Source: JADGNZ01 sp963715895
GTDB lineage: Bacteria; Acidobacteriota; Thermoanaerobaculia; Gp7-AA8
Reading direction: 5' to 3'
Length of the DNA: 64,000 nt
Assembly: GCA_963715895.1 (NCBI GenBank)
Contig: OY970284.1
Location: forward strand, 4,960,001 to 5,024,000
In this document: in pieces, positions 56,429-64,000 of the stretch
Layout: each line of letters opens with the position of its first letter
Numbering within the stretch: the first letter of the stretch is position 1
Position numbers and translations under genes: made by a program
Notes under the pieces: generated by a model
Database searches by the model: none
Seen by the model: the letters and a program-made list of their open reading frames with translations, nothing else
Told to the model about the DNA's origin: nothing

Positions 56429-57037
56429 TCAGTGGATCGACGTCAGATCCAGCGTCTGCACCAGATTGTCGCTGGGGCCGAACTCCTGCTGGCGGACGAG
56501 GGCGCCGGTGGCGATGTCGTACCAGCCGTAGCTGTAGGCGACCGTGCTCGAGGCGCCCTGGGTGCTCTTGTACTTCACCGTGGAGAAGGTACCGGCGGCG
56601 GTGCTGAGGCTCTCGTTCACGGCCAGGATCGCGCCGGTGGCGGCGGGGCGCTGCGTCACCGTCGTCGGTCCGGGGATCGTGCCGGTCAGCACTACCGTCT
56701 GGGTCGTCGCCGGAATTGCGAACGTGGCGCCGGCGCAGTAGTTCGAGACCGGCGAGATCACCAGGCCCGGCGAGTAGGTGACATCCGTATTGGCCTGGAC
56801 GTTGATCACGGAATGCACGGTGGCCTTGCTGAGGAAATGCGTCACCGCCCGAAGGTCCCCCTGCACGGCGTAGTCGAACGACGAGTCGATGTCCTCGGCG
56901 ATGCCGCTGACGTTTGCGGCGTCGTGCAGGTCCGTATGCGTGGCGCTGTCCGAGCCGACTGTCTGCGTCGAGGTGTAGCTGCCGTCGCTGGTCCGGTAGC
57001 CGAGGACCAGCCCGGCGCGCATGAAGGGAAGGGTCAC
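56429..57037 (-). CDS. Beta-rich protein of unknown function, coupled to the upstream secreted protein
   Basis: The 202-residue product has no signal peptide. It contains GYRTSDGSYTSTQTVGSDSA, VSGIAEDIDSSFDYAV, and a late ESLSTAAGTFSTVKYKS followed by SYGWYDIATGALVRQQEF, a pattern seen in secreted beta-sheet proteins of the DUF3108 kind. Its GTG start overlaps the stop of the 490-residue gene (GTGA), so translation is coupled. The missing signal peptide suggests it is either cytoplasmic or the displaced end of a longer secreted protein. Function unknown. Confidence 0.6.
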   Translation of the reverse strand: MTLPFMRAGLVLGYRTSDGSYTSTQTVGSDSATHTDLHDAANVSGIAEDIDSSFDYAVQGDLRAVTHFLSKATVHSVINVQANTDVTYSPGLVISPVSNYCAGATFAIPATTQTVVLTGTIPGPTTVTQRPAATGAILAVNESLSTAAGTFSTVKYKSTQGASSTVAYSYGWYDIATGALVRQQEFGPSDNLVQTLDLTSIH

Positions 57038-58506
57038 GCAATCGCCGGGGGAGGATTGTTCGACGCCGTCGAAAGCGCGGCCGGCACGTAGACCGGATCT
57101 CCCGAGATGTTGTCGACGATGGACGCGTACCCCAGATACGAGCCGCTGCCGCTGCCGGACACTGTCAGCGACGCCGTGGCCGTGCCGCCGGCGCTCATGA
57201 AGGCGAAGAGATTCACTTGCGTCATCATGTTGCCGTCGAGGTGGAAAGGCTTGGTCGCCTGCACGGAGCCATCGGGGCGCTTGAGAGTCAGGGTCAGATC
57301 GATCGGCGAGGACGTGAGGTTGAAGAAACCGGCATTGGTGCGATAGCCGGAATCGCTCAATCCGGAGAAGACCGCGGTGGCGCTGGCGCTGAGCGCGTTC
57401 GAGACGGCAACGGCCGGAACGTCCTGCCCGAATGTGCCGTCGGCGGACTGGTTATAGGTGCGGGACGTGACCAGGAGCGTGGCGTCGCTCTGGATCCGCA
57501 AGCCGCCGCTGCCGTTGTCGACGCCGAAGTTGTTGAGCAGGAGGTCGTCGAGCGCCACGATCTGGTTCGTCCCGATCGAGACGACGCGCGTGACCGGGGT
57601 CGGGTTCGCCGTATTGCCGGCGTAGTACGTGAGAACGATCGAAGAATTACCTCCCTGGCCCGGATGAAAGATCCGGACATCGGAGCGCCACAGCGAATTG
57701 GAGGCACCGGCGAGGTGGGCGATGCCGGGAATGGCCAGGACGTTCGATGCATCGCTCTGCCGGGCGGCGATGATGGCGATCGGATCGCCGGTGCGATTGT
57801 CGATCACCGAGGAGTAGGCGACCAGCGGCACGGTCGGCGTCACCACGGCGCGCGCCACGGCCGCGGCCGGCGAATTCGTGGCCGCGAAGATGTCATTCAC
57901 CTGGATCTGGCCGTACGGCTGTACGGTAAAGGTTCCGGTGCCGAGCTGGAGGCCGTTCGCGTCGAACAGCGTCACCGTCACCTGTCCCGCGGTAGCCGTC
58001 GTTCCGGCGAAGCCGACATTCGTCCGGTAGTCGGCGCTCTTGGTGACGTAGATCAGGTGTCCCTGTTGCCCCGCGCCGAGGGCGTCGGTGACGGCGACGC
58101 CGGGGATGAACTGGCCGTAGGTCGATCCCCCCGCCGCCTCGTTGTACGTGCGGCTGGTGATCACCAGCGACTGCTCGCCGGAGCTGACGTAGAGCGCGGC
58201 GTTCCCGCTGAAGGAGAATTTCGAGGCCAGCACGTCGACCAGCGAGAGCTGTCCCTGGGCCGGCACCGTGACGTTCTCACTCGGGGAGCGTGTGCTGTTA
58301 TTGGAACCCTGCGGCAGGAGATCGATTCGCACATCTGCCGGGGAGCCCGACGGATTCACGATACGGAGATCGCTCCGCCAGTTCGTGTTGGCCGCCCCGG
58401 GAGCATGCGCCGCCGCGGGCACGATCCAATCACGGGCGAAGAGAGGGGAACCGAAGGATGCAACGAGGATGAACGCGAAAAAAAGGACCTGTCTCTTGCT
58501 GAACAT
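57034..58506 (-). CDS. Secreted protein with two WRSD modules
   Basis: The 490-residue protein has a signal peptide (VLFFAFILVASFGSPLFA) and then two copies of the module found at the C terminus of the giant protein at 29938. Each has an IVPA/ILAIPGIAH start, NTNWRSDLRIVN or SLWRSDVRIFH, an SRTYNEAAGGSTYGQFIPGV or SRTYNQSADGTFGQDVPAV block, and YRTNVGFAG or YRTNAGFFN. It ends with a SIVDNISGDPVYVPA segment close to that of the giant protein. The role is unknown; extracellular, probably structural or adhesive. The gene is followed, with a four-base overlap, by the 202-residue unknown gene. Confidence 0.82.
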   Translation of the reverse strand: MFSKRQVLFFAFILVASFGSPLFARDWIVPAAAHAPGAANTNWRSDLRIVNPSGSPADVRIDLLPQGSNNSTRSPSENVTVPAQGQLSLVDVLASKFSFSGNAALYVSSGEQSLVITSRTYNEAAGGSTYGQFIPGVAVTDALGAGQQGHLIYVTKSADYRTNVGFAGTTATAGQVTVTLFDANGLQLGTGTFTVQPYGQIQVNDIFAATNSPAAAVARAVVTPTVPLVAYSSVIDNRTGDPIAIIAARQSDASNVLAIPGIAHLAGASNSLWRSDVRIFHPGQGGNSSIVLTYYAGNTANPTPVTRVVSIGTNQIVALDDLLLNNFGVDNGSGGLRIQSDATLLVTSRTYNQSADGTFGQDVPAVAVSNALSASATAVFSGLSDSGYRTNAGFFNLTSSPIDLTLTLKRPDGSVQATKPFHLDGNMMTQVNLFAFMSAGGTATASLTVSGSGSGSYLGYASIVDNISGDPVYVPAALSTASNNPPPAIA

Positions 58507-58563
58507 TGAGCACCTCTTGCTATAAGTCGCGCAAAAGGCGTCCGATCTCCCTCACAGCCATCG

Positions 58564-59367
58564 TTACAGAAGGGACCGGCGATACTGGCAGGGCGTCATT
58601 CCGGTGGCCAGCTTGAAGGCGCGGCTCATATGGGATTGATCGTAGAAGCCGGACCGAAGCGCCACGTTGCTGAGGCAGAGGGAGGGATCGGTGAGCAGCT
58701 CTTTCGTGCGATCGACGCGGACGGAGCGGATGAACTCCGAGATGGTCATCCCGACGTGGCTGCGGAAGTTGCGCGCCATGTGCTCGCGTGAAACGCCGAG
58801 GACGCGGGCGATCTCCGCCGGCGACGGGGTCGTGTCGTAACCGGCCCGGATGATCTGTTGTACGCGCTGTACGGAATCGGGGATTCCCCGGCCATTCAAC
58901 GCCTCGGCCGAGCGCGATCCCATCACGATGAGCTGGGTCACGAGCGAGGAGAGCACCATGGAGCGTCCGCAGCGGCTGTCATGAAGCTCGCGGCGGATGG
59001 CGGCGGTGATGTGCCCGAGCTGCTTCGTCGGCAGCCGGATCGGGACCAGCGGATCGGCCAGGACGGTGAAGAGCTCGCGGCTCTTCTCCTCGTCGACCTC
59101 GATCGTGACCAGGATGCAATCGGTCACGAACCGCTCCCCGCAGACGAAGTGCGCCGGATGGTAGAGCATCTCCCCCGTGCCGAAGCGGGTGTCCGGCCGC
59201 TCCGGCTCCTCCACCACCACCTCCCCTTCCCAGAACATGGTGATGTTGCCCAACCGCTGCCGGCTCGCCGGGAGGGAGACGTTTGCCGCCACCTGAACCT
59301 CCACCACCTCCATCCCGGGCAGGGTGGCGGTGACGCGTTTGTTCATCGGCGGATATTGGAGATGCAT
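58564..59367 (-). CDS. AraC family transcriptional regulator
   Basis: The 267-residue protein has an N-terminal cupin-like sensing half (VTATLPGMEVVEVQVAA, FWEGEVVVEEPERPDTRFG, EMLYHPAHFVCGERFV) and a C-terminal AraC DNA-binding domain: SPAEIARVLGVSREHMARNF for the first helix-turn-helix, CLSNVALRSGFYDQSHMSRAFK for the second in outline, and TGMTPCQYRRSLL at the end. It is divergent from the G8-domain gene, which it may control, and close behind the secreted-protein pair. The ATG at 59367 is preferred for its AGAAGG upstream; an in-frame ATG at 59397 is possible. Confidence 0.9.
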   Translation of the reverse strand: MHLQYPPMNKRVTATLPGMEVVEVQVAANVSLPASRQRLGNITMFWEGEVVVEEPERPDTRFGTGEMLYHPAHFVCGERFVTDCILVTIEVDEEKSRELFTVLADPLVPIRLPTKQLGHITAAIRRELHDSRCGRSMVLSSLVTQLIVMGSRSAEALNGRGIPDSVQRVQQIIRAGYDTTPSPAEIARVLGVSREHMARNFRSHVGMTISEFIRSVRVDRTKELLTDPSLCLSNVALRSGFYDQSHMSRAFKLATGMTPCQYRRSLL

Positions 59368-59598
59368 GGCCGGATTCGCCTTCTGATGTATATACACGTA
59401 AAAGCGCCATCGAAGTTATGCACGCGGCTGCTCTGTCCCGAACGTCACGTCACCGTGACCTCACCGTAACCACGGCCGTACAAAGACCTCACACCCCTCC
59501 AATCAATGCTGAACCCGCGGCGATACAACACTGGCAGCACGGTGCGTGTTCGCCCACGAGCCGCACGGACCTGCACGGATTACTAAGGGAGAGCGATC

Positions 59599-62500
59599 GT
59601 GAAAAGTCTTCGGGTTCGGATGTTCGCCGTAGTGGCCGTTGTCCTCGTCGCGTTCTCACTGGCAGGCGATCCCCTGCCCACCCCCCGCTGGCCGGCCATT
59701 CCCCCGAAGCCGACGGGGACCTCCTTTACGGCTTCCCGGAACGGAGACTGGCACAGTACGACCACGTGGCGAAACCACGCCGTTCCGGGAAACGGCGCCG
59801 TGGTGATCATTCCATCCGGCACCACGGTTACCCTCTCCGGCAATACGGCAGGCCTGCAATGGGTGGAGGTCAGCGGCACTCTGCTATTGAGCTCAACCTC
59901 GAGCACGACGATGTTCGTCGACACGCTGCGGATCACCTCCACAGGCAAGTTCACGCTCAACTCACTGCCGGACGGGTTGACCGCCAATGTGATCTTCACC
60001 AGCAACGGGCCTCTTCGCGGCGCGGATACGCAGCAGGTCTCGCGAGGCCTCATCGGTGAAGGAGTCGTTCACATCATGGGCCTGTACAAGACCAACATGG
60101 CCACGGTCAGCACGGATCTGCCGGTGGGCACGGCCCAATTCACTCTCGATGCCGTTCCTACGAACTGGAAGGCAGGCGACTCCATCGTCATCGCCGGCAC
60201 GCACTTCCGCCGCTTCGCGCCGATGCAGGACGAGAGGTGCAGGATCCATAGCATCAATGGCGCGCAGATCACGATCGACTCCTGTCTGAAACCGGATGGA
60301 ACGACTTCGCCAAACCTTACCTATGATCACTTGCTGACATCGACCGCCAACAACCAGTCGCTGCAAAACACCCCGGTCCTTCATGTCGCAAACCTGACCC
60401 GGAACGTCGTCTTTTCATCAGCGTCGACCCTTCACACGTACGACCGCGGTCATGTGCTGATCGGCCATCAGGACAGCGACATCGAAAACGTCGAATTCGT
60501 CAACCTCGGCCGGACGGACAAGTCCATGCCTCTGAACGACTACGTCGTGAACACAACGACGAATCCGGGCTTGACGCCGGCCTCGGGAACGATTTCAAAC
60601 TTGCGCGGACGCTACCCCCTTTACGTCTTCAATACGGTCGGCAACCCGCCGCACAGCCCAACGGACGAGCTGATCCCGCACACGACAGTCATCAAGGGGT
60701 GCGTCGTCGAGGGGAGCATCGGATGGAGTTTCGCGAATCGCAGAAGCAAGGTGGACTTCATCGAAAACGTCGCCTACAACTTCATCGGCGCCGGATTCGT
60801 GGCCGAGGGAGGAGACGAGCTGGGCTCCTACCAAAATAACATCGCCATCCACGGGTCGGGGCAGATCCAAATCGACCAGCCACCGCAATACAGGAGAAAC
60901 ATTGCGGACATCAATCACTATCGCAAGCAACGATTGAACTTCATGAACCCCACGCGTCCTCAGCCACTCGAAGACATCGCCTTCAGCGGCGAAGGGTTCT
61001 GGTTCTCCGGACCGGCCCTCACGGTGACCGGCAACGTGGCCAATAGCTGCCACGGCACGGGCATGATCTGGCACACAACAGGCGTCGTCGAGGTGTCGAC
61101 GCGCCCCCAGGATACGGCGCATCCGTTCGGCCGCTACACGTACTTCCCGCAGGCCTGGATCAGCACCGTCTTTGGTTCAAGCGTCCCCTCGGGGTACGCG
61201 CCGCGCCACTGGAGTAATGGGCCGGACGAGATCCTCACCGGGGACCTGCCTATCCTGAACTGCACCAACTTCACCGGCTACGCGAACTTCGTCGGCTTTC
61301 GTCTTCGCTTCTCCAACTTCGACAATATCGCGTGGTATCAGGACGACGGGATATTCAACTATCAAAGCCAGGTCATGGGTCCCGTTCCCACGACGACAAG
61401 GCCGTATCAGAAGGTATCGAACCTCAACCTGTGGAACAACGAGGCCCCAATCACCCTGACCTACGATGCGAACACGAACTTCTACGATGTCAACGGAATC
61501 AACAGGCTCGACTACGACCAGTTCAACACTGCCAACGACCCCGGACTCAACCCGAACTACGGGATCGAGGCGAACTTCATCCTTTCGAACATCAACTTTA
61601 CGAAGCTGACGCTCGACGGCTACGAGCTCGCCACCTGGACGAATGACGGGACGAACAGCGCGTCGCCTTCGATCACCCAGTTCGCGAAGCCAAACTTCGC
61701 TGCAAACGGAGCGTGGACACGGGCCAACACCTACGCGTCACCCGGAAAACCAACCGGCTCTTCCGACGGTACGATCACGTGGGCCCCGCCGCAGGGAGCG
61801 ACGCCGTCGCGATACCTCGTCCGGTATCGCCCCGTGGGCGCTCAGAAGTGGACCTTCGACGCGCCGACGAACCTGACGGCTCCGAGCGTACGTATCCCGA
61901 ACATCGTTCCCGGTCAGTTGTACCAGGTCCAGGTGGACGCCGGCTACGACAACACGAACCCCGCCCTCAATGGGCTCTCGCCGTGGGTAACGGGAGATCC
62001 GTTCAACGCCCCGTGTGCGCCGGCCGGGATCGCCACGCAGCCCGGCGACACGGGAGCTCCGTCCGGACAACTGACTACGCTGGCCGTGGCAGCCAGTGGC
62101 GCCGGACCGTTTTCCTACCAGTGGTACGAGGGAGCTGCCGGCTCGATGGACAGCCCGGTCGGCGGCGACAGCAACGTCCTCTCGGTGATGCCTGCGGCGT
62201 CGACCAGTTACTGGGTCAACGTCACCAATGCCTGCGGAGCCGCGTCGAGCAACGTGGCCATGGTGACCGTCTGCGATCCTCCCGCGATCGCGGCGCAGAC
62301 GCAATCACAGACCATCACCGCGGGATCGCCCGCCGCTCTCAGCGTCACCGGTACTGGCAATGGCACCCTCACCTACCAGTGGTATCAGGGTGAGGCGCCA
62401 TCGACGGCGATGCCGATCGGCACGAGCAGCTCGCTGACGGTCACCCCCTCGGAGACGACGAGCTATTGGGCCAACGTCGCCAATGGCTGCGGAAGCACGG

Positions 62501-64000
62501 CCAGCGACACCGTCATCGTCACCGTTTGCGATCCACCCGCGATCGCCGAGCAACCCGTTTCGCAGACCATCCCCGCGGGATCGGCAGTCACGCTCGACGT
62601 TCTGGCAAGCGGCAGCGGTCCATTCGTCTACCAGTGGTATCTCGGCGCCGCGCCTTCCACTGCCAATCCCATCCCTACCGACGACAGCCCGCTGACGGTT
62701 GCGCCGGCGTCGACGACGAGCTATTGGGTCTCCATCACCAATGGTTGCGGAAGCGTGGCCAGCAACACGGTGACGGTAACGCTCTGCAACCCGCCAACGA
62801 TCACCGTGCAGCCGCAATCGCAGACCATCACGGCCGGATCGTCCGCCACACTCAGCGTGACGGCCTGCTGCGACGCTTCCTTCAGCTATCAGTGGTACTC
62901 GGGAGTGACGCCCGTAGGCAACGGCAGCACCCTGAACGTGTCTCCGGCGGTCACGACGACCTATTGGGTCAGCGTCTCCAACAGCTGCGGCAGCACCGCG
63001 AGCAACATCGCTACCGTGACCGTCTGCGGGCCGATAACCATTGCCACGCAACCCCTCTCGCAAACAGTGGGCTCCGGTTCATCGGCCACGCTCACCGTGG
63101 CGGCAACCGGCGGCGGCTCCTACAGCTATCAGTGGTACGAGGGTATGAGCGGCAACCTCGCCACGCCAGTCGGCACCAACAGCAGCACCTTCGTCACGCC
63201 GCCGCTCACGGCGATGAAGTCCTACTGGGTTCGCGTGACGTCGTCGTGCCTCGGCACGTTCACGGCCGACAGCGCCGCGGCCACGATCTCGGTCCAGATC
63301 CAGATCGTTCGCAGGCAGCTCGCCGGCAATAACGCCAACTCCATGCCCAGTGTCACGACAAACTGGAGCCAGCCGACGCAGGCCGGAAACCTGCTCGTGG
63401 CCGTCCTCTCCGCTTCGGACGTCGTTCAGATCGGAGCATTCACTCCACCCGCGGGATGGCAACTGGCGAATACGAATTCCTACAGCAACATCAAGACATC
63501 GATCTACTACTACCCCAACAACCCCGGTGGAAGGACCGCGGAGACGTTCTCTCTGACCAACTACCCCGATTCGACGCTCGATCTCATCGAATACACGGGC
63601 GTCATGGCCGCCTCTCCTCTCGACCAGACCGCCATCGACGAAGGGAGCGCCCCGATCGGCATGGTGGCCGTCGACACCGGTACCACCCAGCCGACCGCGA
63701 AACCGAGGGAAGTGGTGTTGACGGCGCTGACCACGTACGCGCAGTCCAGCTTCACAAACCCCACCAACTCCTTCGTGAAGATCGATGAACAGAGCGTTCT
63801 CTATCACCTGACGACGGCGGTCCACGAGAGCCTGGTCACGACGACGGGCTCCTATGGCCACCAAGCCAACGTTGGTGGAAATGCGCAGTGGGTAGGCCTT
63901 GCCGTGACCTTCATGGCCATCGAGTGCACGGGTCCACCCACCATCTCGGCGCAGCCGGCGTCGACGACGAACCCGTCCGGACAGCCGGTGACGTTGAGGG
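59599..64000 (+). CDS. Secreted G8-domain/beta-helix protein with Ig-like repeats (3' truncated by window)
   Basis: The frame is open from GTG 59599, behind GGGAGAG, to the window end. A signal peptide (RMFAVVAVVLVAFSLAG) precedes a G8-type domain (SRNGDWHSTTTWRNHAVPG, VVIIPSGTTVTLSGN) and about 550 residues of parallel beta-helix sequence (HDRG...DSDIENVEFVNLG; NNIAIHGSGQI). A fibronectin-III-like segment (SRYLVRYRPVGAQKWTFDAP) is followed by five Ig-like repeats of about 80 residues, each with QPxSQTI...SYQWY...SYWVxVxNxCG. Then comes a beta domain (AGNLLVAVLSASDVVQIGAF) and the start of another Ig-like repeat. G8 domains occur in extracellular polysaccharide-binding proteins. A surface or secreted glycan-related role is likely. 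Confidence 0.87.
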   Translation, partial: MKSLRVRMFAVVAVVLVAFSLAGDPLPTPRWPAIPPKPTGTSFTASRNGDWHSTTTWRNHAVPGNGAVVIIPSGTTVTLSGNTAGLQWVEVSGTLLLSSTSSTTMFVDTLRITSTGKFTLNSLPDGLTANVIFTSNGPLRGADTQQVSRGLIGEGVVHIMGLYKTNMATVSTDLPVGTAQFTLDAVPTNWKAGDSIVIAGTHFRRFAPMQDERCRIHSINGAQITIDSCLKPDGTTSPNLTYDHLLTSTANNQSLQNTPVLHVANLTRNVVFSSASTLHTYDRGHVLIGHQDSDIENVEFVNLGRTDKSMPLNDYVVNTTTNPGLTPASGTISNLRGRYPLYVFNTVGNPPHSPTDELIPHTTVIKGCVVEGSIGWSFANRRSKVDFIENVAYNFIGAGFVAEGGDELGSYQNNIAIHGSGQIQIDQPPQYRRNIADINHYRKQRLNFMNPTRPQPLEDIAFSGEGFWFSGPALTVTGNVANSCHGTGMIWHTTGVVEVSTRPQDTAHPFGRYTYFPQAWISTVFGSSVPSGYAPRHWSNGPDEILTGDLPILNCTNFTGYANFVGFRLRFSNFDNIAWYQDDGIFNYQSQVMGPVPTTTRPYQKVSNLNLWNNEAPITLTYDANTNFYDVNGINRLDYDQFNTANDPGLNPNYGIEANFILSNINFTKLTLDGYELATWTNDGTNSASPSITQFAKPNFAANGAWTRANTYASPGKPTGSSDGTITWAPPQGATPSRYLVRYRPVGAQKWTFDAPTNLTAPSVRIPNIVPGQLYQVQVDAGYDNTNPALNGLSPWVTGDPFNAPCAPAGIATQPGDTGAPSGQLTTLAVAASGAGPFSYQWYEGAAGSMDSPVGGDSNVLSVMPAASTSYWVNVTNACGAASSNVAMVTVCDPPAIAAQTQSQTITAGSPAALSVTGTGNGTLTYQWYQGEAPSTAMPIGTSSSLTVTPSETTSYWANVANGCGSTASDTVIVTVCDPPAIAEQPVSQTIPAGSAVTLDVLASGSGPFVYQWYLGAAPSTANPIPTDDSPLTVAPASTTSYWVSITNGCGSVASNTVTVTLCNPPTITVQPQSQTITAGSSATLSVTACCDASFSYQWYSGVTPVGNGSTLNVSPAVTTTYWVSVSNSCGSTASNIATVTVCGPITIATQPLSQTVGSGSSATLTVAATGGGSYSYQWYEGMSGNLATPVGTNSSTFVTPPLTAMKSYWVRVTSSCLGTFTADSAAATISVQIQIVRRQLAGNNANSMPSVTTNWSQPTQAGNLLVAVLSASDVVQIGAFTPPAGWQLANTNSYSNIKTSIYYYPNNPGGRTAETFSLTNYPDSTLDLIEYTGVMAASPLDQTAIDEGSAPIGMVAVDTGTTQPTAKPREVVLTALTTYAQSSFTNPTNSFVKIDEQSVLYHLTTAVHESLVTTTGSYGHQANVGGNAQWVGLAVTFMAIECTGPPTISAQPASTTNPSGQPVTLR

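Noticed and set aside
61738..63864. Three long minus-strand frames opposite the Ig-like repeats
   Set aside because: Antisense shadows of repeated codons; the plus frame is one continuous protein with a signal peptide and ordered domains.

Overview
The window is a GC-rich chromosomal segment of a Gram-negative-type bacterium. Many products carry signal peptides or lipoboxes, there is an outer-membrane barrel, and there are very large secreted beta-repeat proteins. The gene mix (M13 peptidase, DUF481 barrel, PafA-like phosphatase, long EF-P, TANNNT boxes just upstream of start codons, dense short inverted repeats between genes) suggests Acidobacteriota or a similar lineage. That placement is inference; no rRNA or other phylogenetic marker is present.

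Layout, left to right. 1-3.2 kb: the end of a sensor histidine kinase, then an isolated STAND/NACHT ATPase with a formylglycine-enzyme-like (SUMF1-like) segment, a likely defence gene. 3.6-10.2 kb: housekeeping and secreted genes (DUF481 barrel, TPR protein, di-heme cytochrome peroxidase, M13 peptidase, RBBP9-type hydrolase) separated by a 21-22 bp array and hairpin repeats. 10.2-19.7 kb: the most interesting block. A P450, an AraC-type DNA-binding protein, and an 881-residue protein with about 80 cysteines are followed by a strong hairpin and three overlapping genes: an APH-fold kinase, a HopA1-family protein and a LanC cyclase. Kinase plus HopA1 lyase is the dehydration pair of class V lanthipeptides and thioamitides, and LanC closes thioether rings. 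The operon therefore looks like a lanthipeptide synthetase beside a giant cysteine-rich substrate. A catalase-like protein follows.

20-29.6 kb: a LivJ-type binding lipoprotein with a GT39-type membrane glycosyltransferase, EF-P, membrane and zinc-ribbon proteins, a divergent polysaccharide deacetylase and a vWA lipoprotein. Nearly every intergenic gap here holds a short inverted repeat or a minisatellite. 29.9-37.2 kb: one giant secreted repeat protein. 37.3-42.9 kb: a membrane phosphatase/sulfatase-superfamily enzyme divergent from a glycan operon (two GT2, one GT4-like, one methyltransferase).

43.2-56.3 kb: a PafA-like phosphatase, then a secreted RHS polymorphic-toxin locus. A 2027-residue RHS protein has a dockerin-like and cohesin-like insert in its repeats. 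It is followed by a membrane immunity candidate and two displaced copies of the RHS C-terminal core, each with a different toxin tip and its own small downstream gene. These look like a silent cassette store for tip switching. 56.4-64 kb: two overlapping secreted-protein genes, an AraC regulator, and a large secreted G8/Ig-like repeat protein that runs off the right end.
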